From contig JAFRCW010000009.1 in assembly GCA_017404145.1 (NCBI GenBank), forward strand, positions 60,973-124,972: DNA of 64,000 nucleotides. The letters are read 5' to 3'. The translations under genes were made by a program, and so were the position numbers. The DNA is from Ruminococcus sp. GTDB lineage: Bacteria > Bacillota > Clostridia > Oscillospirales > Acutalibacteraceae. This document shows, piece by piece, positions 27,886-36,202 of the stretch (positions are counted from its first letter, which is position 1; each line of letters opens with the position of its first letter). The notes beneath the pieces are model-generated. The model was not told the origin of the DNA, made no database searches, and saw only the letters and a list, made by a program, of their open reading frames with translations.

Positions 27886-28170
27886 ATGTATCAGGCAACA
27901 ATAGATTTAACAAATTGCAAATACCTAATGGAGTTACACGAAAGAATAAAAACCGGACTGTGTCTTGATGAAGGATACGGTAGAAATATGGATGCTTTTT
28001 GGGATGAAATCAATCGAAATATCAAGTGTAATTATATTACTGTCAAAGGCAGCAAAACCGTGTCAAAAGATTTAAGAGGTACTGTTGAAAAAATGTCTAA
28101 GATTTTAGAAAAAAACAAACAGTATTGGGTTCACTCACGTTGCCCTTTTGATTATGAATTTGTCGATTAA
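27886..28170 (+). CDS. Barstar-like ribonuclease inhibitor (antitoxin/immunity)
   Basis: 94 residues from ATG at 27886 with TAGGAGG ahead. The segment MELHERIKTGLCLDEGYGRNMDAFWDE is the barstar-type helix-loop-helix that plugs the barnase active site (residue run shown in two parts: MELHERIKTGLCLDEGYG and RNMDAFWDEI). It is encoded directly behind the toxin, as expected for an immunity protein that must be made with it. Its stop codon lies only two bases before the transposase C-terminal fragment resumes, placing the right junction of the insert. Confidence 0.9.
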   Translation: MYQATIDLTNCKYLMELHERIKTGLCLDEGYGRNMDAFWDEINRNIKCNYITVKGSKTVSKDLRGTVEKMSKILEKNKQYWVHSRCPFDYEFVD

Positions 28171-28172
28171 TC

Positions 28173-28505
28173 CGTAATGAACATCCGCACCACAAAAACT
28201 GGAATAACGGAAAGAAAAACCGCGGCTGCTTTAAATACATCACTATCCCTGATGATTACAGATTATCTATCGACAGAGATGGTCTTTCTTTCAAAAAGAT
28301 TTATGCCTTGCGCACCGAAGCCGAACGTTACAACGCCCGCTTCAAGCAAACCGGTCAGGAACGTGTTTGGGTCCATAGCTTCAAAGCTGTTCAAAACCTC
28401 AACACAATCGCTCACATCGCTTTGCTTGCGGTTGCGATCGCCTCTGTTGTCACTCTCTCTGATTATTCTGTACGCTGTTTGAAATCCGTAAAAAGAATCG
28501 CTTAG
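28173..28505 (+). pseudogene. IS4-type transposase, C-terminal part
   Basis: About 110 residues in one frame without its own ribosome site: RNEHPHHKNWNNGKKNRGC, then ITIPDDYRLSIDRDG, then YALRTEAERYNARFK. The last segment fits the IS4 signature Y-(2)-R-(3)-E-(6)-K exactly, so the third catalytic residue Glu is here, cut off from D145 and D250 by the toxin module. A hydrophobic end (TIAHIALLAVAIASVV) follows. Together with 26114-27118 it rebuilds one transposase of about 440 residues. Confidence 0.82.
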
Positions 28506-28651
28506 TTTCTTGCTTTCATACTTTTTAACATAGCTGTATGCTTTTTGCATATGGCTTGCTTTTGCTATCCTTTTCTGTCTACTCGTTCTTCCTTTAGCTC
28601 GCTTCGCTTTATTCATTCATTTGTTTTGCTCATTGCTATTATATATCGTAT

Positions 28652-29359
28652 TTATTTGCCGAGGCGGGTCATCATTTCGCTGTAAGCGTCCTCTACGCCG
28701 CCGAGGTCTCTTCTGAAACGGTCTTTATCTAACTTTTCGCCGGTCTTCTTATCCCAGAAGCGGCAGGTGTCGGGGCTGATCTCATCGGCGAGGATGATCT
28801 CACCGTCGGCGGTCTTGCCGAATTCGATCTTGAAGTCGACCAGCGTTACGCCTCTCTCATCCCAGAACTTCTTCATGATCTCGTTGATCCTGAGCGCATA
28901 GTCGGAGATCAGCGCGATCTCTTCTTTTGTCGCGAGCTTTAAAGCGATCGCATGATAGGAGTTGAGGAGCGGGTCGCCGAGATCGTCGTTCTTATAGGAG
29001 AACTCGAGTGTCGGCTCGTCAAAGACGACGCCTTCTTCTACGCCGTAGTGCTTGGAGAAGGAGCCCGCCGCGATGTTGCGGACGATGACCTCCAGCGGAA
29101 CGATAGAAACGCTCTTGACCAGCGTCTCACGCTCGGACAGCTCTTTGACGAAATGGGTGGGGATGCCTTCCTTCTCGATGATCTGCATAATGAAGTTGCT
29201 CATCTGATTGTTGATGACGCCCTTGCCGGAGATGGTGCCCTTTTTGAGACCGTTGAACGCGGTGGCGTCGTCCTTATAGTCTACGATAACAAGCGAAGGA
29301 TCGTCGGTCTTAAAAACCTTTTTCGCTTTACCCTCATAGATCTGTTCTCTCTTTTCCAT
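28652..29359 (-). CDS. purC: SAICAR synthetase (purine synthesis)
   Basis: 235 residues. It joins CAIR and aspartate with ATP in the purine pathway. The start MEKREQIYEGKAKKVFKTDD, the phosphate loop KGTISGKGVINNQMS, VRNIAAGSFSKHYG, and ADEISPDTCRFWD are family signatures. ATG at 29359 follows GGGAGG. It stands alone, not in a pur operon. On the minus strand TTGAAA and TATAAT lie at about 29399-29424 as a likely promoter. Confidence 0.97.
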   Translation of the reverse strand: MEKREQIYEGKAKKVFKTDDPSLVIVDYKDDATAFNGLKKGTISGKGVINNQMSNFIMQIIEKEGIPTHFVKELSERETLVKSVSIVPLEVIVRNIAAGSFSKHYGVEEGVVFDEPTLEFSYKNDDLGDPLLNSYHAIALKLATKEEIALISDYALRINEIMKKFWDERGVTLVDFKIEFGKTADGEIILADEISPDTCRFWDKKTGEKLDKDRFRRDLGGVEDAYSEMMTRLGK

Positions 29360-29452
29360 AAAAACCTCCCATAGTTTTTGGTTGATCTGACAAGACTATT
29401 ATACTATAACCGTCTTTTTTTTCAATGGATAACTTGTACAAATATCGCTTCA

Positions 29453-29487
29453 ATTAGGAATGAGGAATTAGGAATGAGGAATTACTG
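29453..29487. repeat. Heptad array (GGAATKA units)
   Basis: Five consecutive 7-base units GGAATTA / GGAATGA. It lies between purC and the hydrolase terminator. Confidence 0.6.
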
Positions 29488-29490
29488 ACG

Positions 29491-29518
29491 AAAAAGGAGC
29501 GGTATTTTAAACCGCTCC
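29491..29518 (-). terminator. Terminator of the alpha/beta hydrolase gene
   Basis: On the minus strand GGAGCGGT, a 7-base loop, ACCGCTCC and then TTTTT, 20 bases after the stop codon. Confidence 0.85.
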
Positions 29519-29537
29519 CGCAATATAGTCTATCCGA

Positions 29538-30449
29538 TTATGAAAGAAACTTTCCGATATCCGCGATGACCTCTTCGCGCGAATCGTCGTTGAGGATCTC
29601 GTGGCGGCAGTTGCGGTAGAGCTTGAGCTGAACATTTGCGCTCTGCGCTTTGAGCTTGTCATAAACAACCTTTACGCCCTTGCCGTGATCGCCGACGGGA
29701 TCATCCGCGCCGGAGACCAGCAGGATCGGCAGTTCTTTCGGCATACTCTTGAACCACACGGGGAGGTTGACGATCTTGTTGAGCGTCAAGAGATCCTTAT
29801 AGGCGGAGAGGGAGAAGAAGTAGTTGCAGAACTTGTCGGCGTCATATTTTCTGCGCACCTCGGGATCTTTACTGAGCCAGTCTCCCGGACCTTCCAGTCC
29901 TTTGTTGTACGCGCCGAACGCCATATTCTGGATGAAGGGAGATTTCGCTTTCTCACCCTTGAACGCTTTGATAATGTTGATCATCGCGATACCGGGTGTG
30001 GTGGCGGGGTTGGGACCGCCGGTGCCCATGATAATCAGCTTGTCGGGCAGCTCGGGATGCAGCTGCACAGCGTAGCGGACGATGAACGAACCCATCGAGT
30101 GACCCATCAGATAATAAGGCGGCTCCTCGCCGTACTCTTTCTTGATGATCTGCGCGGCGGCATATACATCCTCCGCCATATATTTATAGCCGTTTTCATG
30201 CGCGATAAAGCCCAGCTCGTTGTCATCCTTCGCGGTATTGCCGTGTCCGAGGTTGTCAAAGGCAAAGGTCAGATAACCCTTCTGAGCCATCGCATTCAAA
30301 AATCCGTCATATCTGCCGATATGCTCGGTCATCCCGTGTACCACATGGAAGATGCCGATGATCTCGGTATCAGGGGTATACACTCTGGTGTAAAGCTCAT
30401 GGATCCCGTCGGTGGACGGTATTCTTCTCTCTTGCATAGTAACGCTCAT
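29538..30449 (-). CDS. Alpha/beta hydrolase, lysophospholipase/monoglyceride lipase type
   Basis: 303 residues from ATG at 30449 (AGGAGGTG ahead; the frame is open further upstream with no site). Motifs of serine hydrolases: oxyanion segment HVVHGMTEHIGRYDGF, nucleophile elbow GHSMGS, acid residue in LLVSGADDPVGDHGKG and His in RNCRHEILND. No signal peptide, so cytoplasmic. The HGMTEH pattern is typical of lysophospholipase or monoacylglycerol lipase relatives; the real substrate is unknown. Confidence 0.92.
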   Translation of the reverse strand: MSVTMQERRIPSTDGIHELYTRVYTPDTEIIGIFHVVHGMTEHIGRYDGFLNAMAQKGYLTFAFDNLGHGNTAKDDNELGFIAHENGYKYMAEDVYAAAQIIKKEYGEEPPYYLMGHSMGSFIVRYAVQLHPELPDKLIIMGTGGPNPATTPGIAMINIIKAFKGEKAKSPFIQNMAFGAYNKGLEGPGDWLSKDPEVRRKYDADKFCNYFFSLSAYKDLLTLNKIVNLPVWFKSMPKELPILLVSGADDPVGDHGKGVKVVYDKLKAQSANVQLKLYRNCRHEILNDDSREEVIADIGKFLS

Positions 30450-30533
30450 CACGCACCTCCTGATGTTGATAGCTATATTGTAGCATACGGGAAAAAATCT
30501 GACAATAGAATTGCAAATTATTTTGGAATAATA

Positions 30534-30562
30534 TTGCAAAGTATGGTTTGATATGTTACGAT
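30534..30562 (+). promoter_or_regulatory. Promoter of structured RNA copy B
   Basis: TTGCAA, 17 bases, TACGAT with a TG-like extension region, followed by AAAGATGCCAAC. Boxes and spacing are identical to those of copy A. Confidence 0.75.
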
Positions 30563-30566
30563 AAAG

Positions 30567-30778
30567 ATGCCAACAGTTAAAAGCTGAATATTTGTATGTG
30601 TCTGCATATATTTCGATTATATGGGGATAGTGTTTTTGTTTCTTGATAAAAACACTATGCTCTATATTTGCTATCCCTGTTCGATGTATATGTTGACAGA
30701 ATATGCTTTTAATTGTTTGGCGACGATTCGGAGCTATGTGTTTTTTGGCGTACGGCTTTCGGGTCGTACGCCTTTTTT
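30567..30778 (+). ncRNA. Structured RNA, unassigned family, copy B
   Basis: About 210 nt. The closing stem is 30569-30584 (GCCAACAGTTAAAAGC) with 30705-30721 (GCTTTTAATTGTTTGGC). Compared with copy A, six or more stem positions differ and the partner strand changes with them, while the bulged U and the GCCAAC/GTTTGGC base are kept. The internal block GGGGATAGTGTTTTT ... AAAAACACTATGCTC ... GCTATCCCTG and the trailing GGCGAC ... GGAGC ... TGTGTTTTTTGG are the same in both copies. It ends in a terminator at 30747-30778. It lies between a minus-strand hydrolase and the 1291-residue dockerin gene. Confidence 0.75.
30747..30778 (+). terminator. Terminator of structured RNA copy B
   Basis: GGCGTACG, 10-base loop, CGTACGCC and TTTTTT. 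Confidence 0.88.
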
Positions 30779-30782
30779 ATTA

Positions 30783-31083
30783 GAAGCGTCGAGGCTCGCA
30801 GTCCTCGGATTACGACTGACGAGACGGGACCATCCAAAAGAGTTTGAAAAACTCGTTGAATGGTTAGTCAAGTGGGAGTTATACGAGGATCAGCGGAGAG
30901 CAACGGAGGCGTGACATTGTCTGTATGGTGGAGTCTTGACTCCACCGGATAGTGCATAGTGCAAAGTGATTTTGTAGGGCAAGGCGCCCACGACTTGCCG
31001 AAAGTATGTAACTATAATGTAACATTTCGGCGGGAGCGAACCCACGAATCAAATATAAAACCATTTTTCAAGGAGGAAAGAAC
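30783..31083 (+). other. Intergenic stretch before the large dockerin gene: repeats and a possible coding remnant
   Basis: 30783-30914 encodes, in one open frame, RRDHPKEFEKLVEWLVKWEL-like sequence ending in a TGA, with plausible composition but no start or ribosome site; it may be the tail of a lost gene. A hairpin GGTGGAGTC/GACTCCACC lies at about 30929-30948. Three 7-base units (ATAGTGC type) are at 30950-30972, and a relative of the GTAGGG repeat at 30973-31002, followed by CGGCGGGAGCG. No clear promoter for the dockerin gene was found. Confidence 0.4.
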
Positions 31084-34000
31084 ATGAAAAAAGTATTATC
31101 TATCATCCTTTGCTTGGTCATGGTGCTGGGTATCTTTACAGCAGTGCCGTTCAGCGCGTCCGCGGAGGATACGGATGAGACCGAATCGTCAGAAACAGTC
31201 GCAGAGAGTCCAGATGACAAAGATTTAGCGGTAAGCGCAGAGCCCGATGACCTTGCAGAGGTAGGGGCAGATTTGGATGTTTGTGAAAGTGGAGCTATTG
31301 ATCAGTCTACGTGGAACAGCAGAATTAATAGTCTGAAAAGCGCATATCCCAATTTTTCTGTTTGGAATGGAGCTCCGTTTAACGGTGGCTATTCATGTGA
31401 AGGTTGGACAAGATATGTAGGATATACAGTTTTTGGGTCACATACTACCACATGGTCTATCTCTTATTCACTTGATGGAGTAAAAGCAGGTGATGTTATA
31501 AGATATGACTATGGTTCCAGCCAAACAGATTATGGCCATTCCATATTTGTTACTGGTGTCAGCGGTAATACAATATACTATGTTGATTGTAACGGAATTG
31601 GCAATTATAATCAGAATACGAATCCGTGGACGTATGTAAGATCAAATGGTGTTTATTGGGATCAATCGATACAGAAGAATGATGCTATTATTGGAATGAA
31701 CGGAAAGACAAATTTCCTTTATCGAAGGGTAAGTCCGGGAGTTGGAGATCACACACACAACTATAACACCTTTGCATACTACGGTTCCGCTCATCCGCAT
31801 TACGCCTATTATAAGTGCAGCTGCGGAGAGGTGAAAGCTGATACGAATTCTCCGAGTTACAGCAGCACTTGCTCCGACTGTAATCATACCGTCAGCTATG
31901 ACGCGAACGGCGGTACCGGCGCGCCCGCCTCTCAGACGAAGAAGTATTTGTCAACGCTTTATCTGAGCGATGATGAACCGACCCGCCCCAACCATGAGTT
32001 CTTAGGGTGGTCAAGAGATAAGAACGCAAAAGAACCTGAATACGGACCCGGAGCGAGATATACCTCCGATACAAGCGTCACCTTATATGCCGTTTGGGAG
32101 TTCTTGGGTTATACTATTAAGTTTGATGCTGACGGCGCAACGAATGTTCCTTATGAGAAAACAGTTCAGGACGGTGAAAACTATACGGTCTCATCTGTTA
32201 TACCATCTAAACTGGGTTACATTTTTATGGGATGGACACTGTCAAAGAATTCCGAAGTTTACTATCAGTCCGGAGACACAATTTCTTCCTATAATCTTGC
32301 AGCGTCAGCAAACTCAAATTATGTGGTAACTTTATACGCTAAGTGGAAAGCTCCGACTGTAATCGAAGTCAGCAAAGTAAATAATTATACTTTACTGTCG
32401 GCTCCGTCCGGTGAGTACACATATAGCATCAAATACTTTGTGTTTACTCCAACTGAAAGTGGTAGCTATTTTATTCAATGGAATAAAAATAGTGATAATC
32501 AGTCTATACATTACTATGCGAATAATGAGTGGCACTATTTGAATTCTGAACTGAAAGCACTGGTTTATCTGGAAGGGAATAAACCATGTTATTTTGTGGG
32601 TTATAATCATAACAAGTCAAACGTTTCTGGTTCAATTACACTGACACCGTGTGACATAGTAAGTGCAAAGATTGAGTCTAATCAACCAGTAATTCAAGAT
32701 TATACCGGCTATTACTCTTACGAATCATTTAAACCTGTTATTACCTTGTATGATAAGAATAACCATATCATTTTCAAGGGCTCGAAGCAAGAATATGAAC
32801 AGCAATATGGAGTATCACCATATGCGGAAGAAAAGTGGATTGACAGTCCCGGTGATTATACCTATACTGTTTTGCTGACCTACGGAAGTAATATTTCTGC
32901 GGATATGACTGCTACGGTACTAGGTGATGAAAAGGACAAGGTTATCGGATTGAAAGCATCAATAAAGGAAGATATCCCCTTGGTAATAGGGTGTGAACAT
33001 TGTACAGGGTATTTATCAACTTATAACTTAGGACAAGTGGTTTTAACCATTCAATACCAAAACGGTACCAGTGTTACGGTGGATGTCGGCGAAAATGGGA
33101 GTAAGTATAAAGGGCAGTATATTTCTACTCGACTTGAAAATGAAAATCCGGTTGTCGGAAAAAACAATGTTATATTATCTTATGGAGGCGTAACGACCAC
33201 CTATCAGGTTACCTGTGTGGAAAGTCCGGTTGAAAAATTATCGGTAATTACCGCCCCGTCTATTACGGAAGAAGAGTGGCGTTCTTGTACTTCACAATCA
33301 CCAGGAGAAGAAATTGTAAAAGCGCACAATATTAAAATTAAAGTTTCTTACAAAGATAAAACGTCAAAGAATATGGTAATCGATTCTTTAACGTGGCATC
33401 AATACAAATTGGGTGATAGTATTCATCCTGTAAAAGTAGCTACTTACGGTGGTGAATGGGCACCTAATCGTGATAACAGAATTACTGTCTCTTATTTAGG
33501 AGCATCAGTGGATGTATATGTTGATATAACCGAATCAGATATTGATGAACTTGTTGATTTTGAGCTGCTTTCCATGCCGGATGGCTTTGATATGAATCAT
33601 TATACCGGATATCCCGATATAATGGGAGCTAAATTCAAAGCTACTCTTGAATCGGGAAAGCAAGTAGTTGCCGAAATCATACGGACGGATTTAAGTATGG
33701 CATATATTAATGTCAACGGAATCGTTTACCGTTTAAGTCTTAATACAAAACCTGAAGAGAATAAAGGATTATACGTAAGATGTAACGATATTGAAAAATT
33801 GATATTTCCTTATAGCTCAAATAAAATTGTATCCATACAAGTAGTTGGGGAAGTTAATACCACGAAATTGCAAAACAGCCTATTGAGAATTGAATACTCA
33901 GATGGAAAAGTTGTTTATACTAAAGCAGATGATTATAAACGATATACAGGACATTTAAGACTGGATTCAGGTTTTTATTTAAACTATTCAGCGCAGCAGG

Positions 34001-34959
34001 GAAACGACTTGTATTATTCGTATTCCCATGGGGATGTGCCAATCGAATTTAACAACAGCTCTCAATCAAAAGCGAAAGCAGTTGCCTATAATATCGGAAA
34101 AAACGGTAATATTGCTAACGGGTATCGAATGAGCAATCGTTCATCTTCGGATGTGGAAAGTTTAATAGAAACCACTCATTTCTTTTTCGGGAAGATGGAC
34201 TACGCTCGATTTACAATGGGTATACCAGACTCAACTTTACCTTTCGATGAAGCATATCGTTACTTGAATCAGTATTATGGCTTATCAAAAAATGAGATTT
34301 ATCAGTCAAAATACTACAACGAAAGATATGATGCTTTGGTAATCAAACCGGAATCAGCAGTTTATCTCGGCTATGACGAAAGCATCCAGCTTTATTCCGA
34401 AACTGCCGACAGCTATATCTTCAAGTATTCCGATGAGAACAAGACACAGTATATTGAGGTTTCGAAAGAACTTAAACTTCTGAGCGTATCCGGTACGGCT
34501 CCCTCGGCGGCAAAGCAGTACAACATCACTATGAAGGGCGGATACTCTTCTCAGGATTCTGCCTTTGTCGGCAATACCGTCACCGTATGCGTAAATGTTC
34601 CCGATGGCAAGGAGTTTGTCAAGTGGACATCCAACAATAGTAGCGTCAAATTTGCGAACGCGACAAGCACTTCCACTACTTTTTGTATGGTCGGAGCTAA
34701 CGTGGAGATCACTCCGGTATTCAAAGATGCCGCCGGAGCAAGCTATAAGCTCGGTGATACCGACGGCGACGGTGTGGTATCCGTCCTTGACGCTACCACG
34801 ATCCAGAAGGTGCGCGCATCAATCGCGGTCAATTCGTTCAACGAAGATGCCGCGGACGTCGACGGCGATAAGGTGGTCTCGGTCCTTGACGCGACCTTTA
34901 TCCAGAAGCATCTTGCGCATATCCCTGTTCCGTATGAAATCGGCAAGACAATCGGATAA
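31084..34959 (+). CDS. Large secreted CHAP-like/InlB-repeat/dockerin protein
   Basis: 1291 residues. Signal peptide 1-27 (ASA before the cut). An acidic stretch follows. Residues 75-215 resemble a CHAP or NlpC-type cysteine hydrolase: Cys105 in GGYSCEGWTRYV, His152 in DYGHSIFVTGV and a polar residue in YYVDCNG. A small region with CSC and CSDC (245-266) may bind metal. Two Listeria-Bacteroides (InlB B-type) repeats follow, about 268-340 (VSYDANGGTGAP ... FLGWS ... LYAVWEF) and 343-425. Then about 750 residues of apparent Ig-like beta domains. The C-terminus (1225-1291) is a type I dockerin with loops DTDGDGVVSVLD and DVDGDKVVSVLD. Peptidoglycan or peptide hydrolysis outside the cell is inferred from the N-terminal domain. 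Confidence 0.85.
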   Translation: MKKVLSIILCLVMVLGIFTAVPFSASAEDTDETESSETVAESPDDKDLAVSAEPDDLAEVGADLDVCESGAIDQSTWNSRINSLKSAYPNFSVWNGAPFNGGYSCEGWTRYVGYTVFGSHTTTWSISYSLDGVKAGDVIRYDYGSSQTDYGHSIFVTGVSGNTIYYVDCNGIGNYNQNTNPWTYVRSNGVYWDQSIQKNDAIIGMNGKTNFLYRRVSPGVGDHTHNYNTFAYYGSAHPHYAYYKCSCGEVKADTNSPSYSSTCSDCNHTVSYDANGGTGAPASQTKKYLSTLYLSDDEPTRPNHEFLGWSRDKNAKEPEYGPGARYTSDTSVTLYAVWEFLGYTIKFDADGATNVPYEKTVQDGENYTVSSVIPSKLGYIFMGWTLSKNSEVYYQSGDTISSYNLAASANSNYVVTLYAKWKAPTVIEVSKVNNYTLLSAPSGEYTYSIKYFVFTPTESGSYFIQWNKNSDNQSIHYYANNEWHYLNSELKALVYLEGNKPCYFVGYNHNKSNVSGSITLTPCDIVSAKIESNQPVIQDYTGYYSYESFKPVITLYDKNNHIIFKGSKQEYEQQYGVSPYAEEKWIDSPGDYTYTVLLTYGSNISADMTATVLGDEKDKVIGLKASIKEDIPLVIGCEHCTGYLSTYNLGQVVLTIQYQNGTSVTVDVGENGSKYKGQYISTRLENENPVVGKNNVILSYGGVTTTYQVTCVESPVEKLSVITAPSITEEEWRSCTSQSPGEEIVKAHNIKIKVSYKDKTSKNMVIDSLTWHQYKLGDSIHPVKVATYGGEWAPNRDNRITVSYLGASVDVYVDITESDIDELVDFELLSMPDGFDMNHYTGYPDIMGAKFKATLESGKQVVAEIIRTDLSMAYINVNGIVYRLSLNTKPEENKGLYVRCNDIEKLIFPYSSNKIVSIQVVGEVNTTKLQNSLLRIEYSDGKVVYTKADDYKRYTGHLRLDSGFYLNYSAQQGNDLYYSYSHGDVPIEFNNSSQSKAKAVAYNIGKNGNIANGYRMSNRSSSDVESLIETTHFFFGKMDYARFTMGIPDSTLPFDEAYRYLNQYYGLSKNEIYQSKYYNERYDALVIKPESAVYLGYDESIQLYSETADSYIFKYSDENKTQYIEVSKELKLLSVSGTAPSAAKQYNITMKGGYSSQDSAFVGNTVTVCVNVPDGKEFVKWTSNNSSVKFANATSTSTTFCMVGANVEITPVFKDAAGASYKLGDTDGDGVVSVLDATTIQKVRASIAVNSFNEDAADVDGDKVVSVLDATFIQKHLAHIPVPYEIGKTIG

Positions 34960-34977
34960 AAACGCAATAATAACATA

Positions 34978-35010
34978 CAAGAGCGTCGTTTTTACGGCGC
35001 TCTTGTTTTT
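34978..35010 (+). terminator. Terminator of the large dockerin gene
   Basis: CAAGAGCGTCG, TTTTTA, CGGCGCTCTTG and TTTTT, 20 bases after the stop. From here to 35170 nothing else is recognised. Confidence 0.88.
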
Positions 35011-35170
35011 GGGTAGCATAAGCAACTGTCGAGAAAGTCTTGCCTTTCCCGAACGTTTACTTCAATCAGATCCTCTGCTAAAGAAAACGGCAGAGACCGT
35101 TTCCTACGGTACACGGACTATGCGCTTTCTTCGGACAGCTCCCTTTTCGAAGATGACTCAAATTTCCTAT

Positions 35171-35200
35171 TGAGAAAACGCGCGAATTGTGGTATAATCA
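35171..35200 (+). promoter_or_regulatory. Promoter of the HSL-type esterase gene
   Basis: TTGAGA, 17 bases, TATAAT, about 30 bases before the ATG at 35229. Confidence 0.7.
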
Positions 35201-35228
35201 TAAAAGACTTCACACAAGAGGTAGTATT

Positions 35229-36101
35229 ATGTCAAAATCTCTTATGGCGCATTTGTGCTCCTTTTATTTCAAGCATTTATGGAGAAAGCCCTCTTCCACC
35301 GAGATGAGAGCGAAGCTCGAGAAAGTCAAAAACGAAGAGGAGCCCGAGTACCGGATCGATCGCAGATACCATTTTAAAAACAATATCAAGACCTACTCGC
35401 TGGGGAATATGAAGTATTATGTCCTCAACGAGCACAGCGACGCGAAAAAGACCGTCATCTATCTTCACGGCGGCGCCTATGTCTCCCAGATTATGTCGGC
35501 TCACTGGAAGTTTATCTCTAAGCTCGCCGAGGCAACGGGTTACAGAGTAGTCGTGCCCATTTACCCTTTGATTCCTTACGGGAATTATAAAACTGCCTAC
35601 CGTCTGCTGACCGAGCTGTATAAAAAGTTCATCAAGGACGACGTCATCCTGATGGGCGATTCCGCCGGCGGCGCATTATGTCTGGGGCTTTATCTCTACT
35701 GGAACCGGCTGGAATTATCTCTGCCCTACAGGACCGTCGCTTTCTCTCCGTGGGTGGATATCAGCCTGAAGAATCCCGAGATCGAAAGCATCCGCAAGAA
35801 GGATCCTTTCCTCAATATACCGCGTCTGACGGTATGCGCGGAGTACTGGGCGGACGGCACGGAATATAAAGATTTTCGCCTGAGCCCGCTCTTCGGTGAT
35901 ACTTCTCTGTTCAGGAATGTCACGCTGTTCACCGGAACCGATGAGATCCTCTATCCCGATCTGCAGGATTTTTACAGCCTGATCGAGCTCAATCCCGGCT
36001 GTAAGATGTTTGTCGGCGAAGGGATGAATCATGTGTATCCGCTGTTCCCGATCCCCGAAGCGAAACAAGCGTTCCGACAAGTTCTGGAAGCAATAAAGTA
36101 A
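35229..36101 (+). CDS. Alpha/beta hydrolase, hormone-sensitive-lipase-type esterase
   Basis: 290 residues from ATG at 35229 (AGAGGTAG ahead). Motifs: HGGAY oxyanion hole, GDSAGG nucleophile elbow, an Asp in FTGTDEILYPD and His in GEGMNHVYPLFP. This is the HSL/acetyl-esterase family; members remove short acyl groups from sugars, lipids or drugs. A basic N-terminus (LMAHLCSFYFKHLW) may associate with the membrane but is not a clear signal peptide. Confidence 0.92.
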   Translation: MSKSLMAHLCSFYFKHLWRKPSSTEMRAKLEKVKNEEEPEYRIDRRYHFKNNIKTYSLGNMKYYVLNEHSDAKKTVIYLHGGAYVSQIMSAHWKFISKLAEATGYRVVVPIYPLIPYGNYKTAYRLLTELYKKFIKDDVILMGDSAGGALCLGLYLYWNRLELSLPYRTVAFSPWVDISLKNPEIESIRKKDPFLNIPRLTVCAEYWADGTEYKDFRLSPLFGDTSLFRNVTLFTGTDEILYPDLQDFYSLIELNPGCKMFVGEGMNHVYPLFPIPEAKQAFRQVLEAIK

Positions 36102-36104
36102 AAG

Positions 36105-36175
36105 TGCAGAGTGCAGGGTGCAGAGCGGTTGTCGTTCATACCAGTTTTATCATTTATCATCTATCATTTATCATT
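36105..36175. repeat. Two heptad arrays (GTGCAGR and TTTATCA units)
   Basis: GTGCAGA, GTGCAGG, GTGCAGA from 36105, and four 7-base TTTATCA/TCTATCA units at about 36146-36174. Both keep period 7 but with unrelated unit sequences. Confidence 0.55.
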
Positions 36176-36202
36176 AAAAAAGAGCCTCACAGGCTCTTTT
36201 TT
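36176..36202. terminator. Bidirectional terminator between convergent genes
   Basis: AAAAAAGAGCCT, CAC, AGGCTCTTTTTT. It serves the esterase gene on the plus strand and the ABC-F gene on the minus strand. Confidence 0.9.

Larger units (their letters stand above)
25996..28645 (+). mobile_element. IS4-like insertion sequence carrying a barnase/barstar insert
   Basis: Outer ends share an imperfect inverted repeat: TGAGCAAAAC at 26008-26017 and GTTTTGCTCA at 28623-28632, with matching AT-rich bases (TATA, TAGC) further out. Inside are the N-terminal (26114-27118) and C-terminal (28173-28505) parts of one transposase gene in different frames, with about 1.05 kb between them that holds the toxin and antitoxin genes. 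The exact outer ends and a target duplication could not be fixed by eye. Confidence 0.75.

Noticed and set aside
25996..28645. Target-site duplication of the IS
   Set aside because: The flanks are AT-rich on both sides and no clear direct repeat stands out.
29601..30551. 316-residue plus-strand frame opposite the hydrolase
   Set aside because: Shadow of 29538-30449; the minus-strand protein has all catalytic motifs.
30621..30914. 97-residue plus-strand frame as a full gene
   Set aside because: Its first half lies in the structured RNA and its terminator; there is no ribosome site. Only the last part is kept as a possible remnant.
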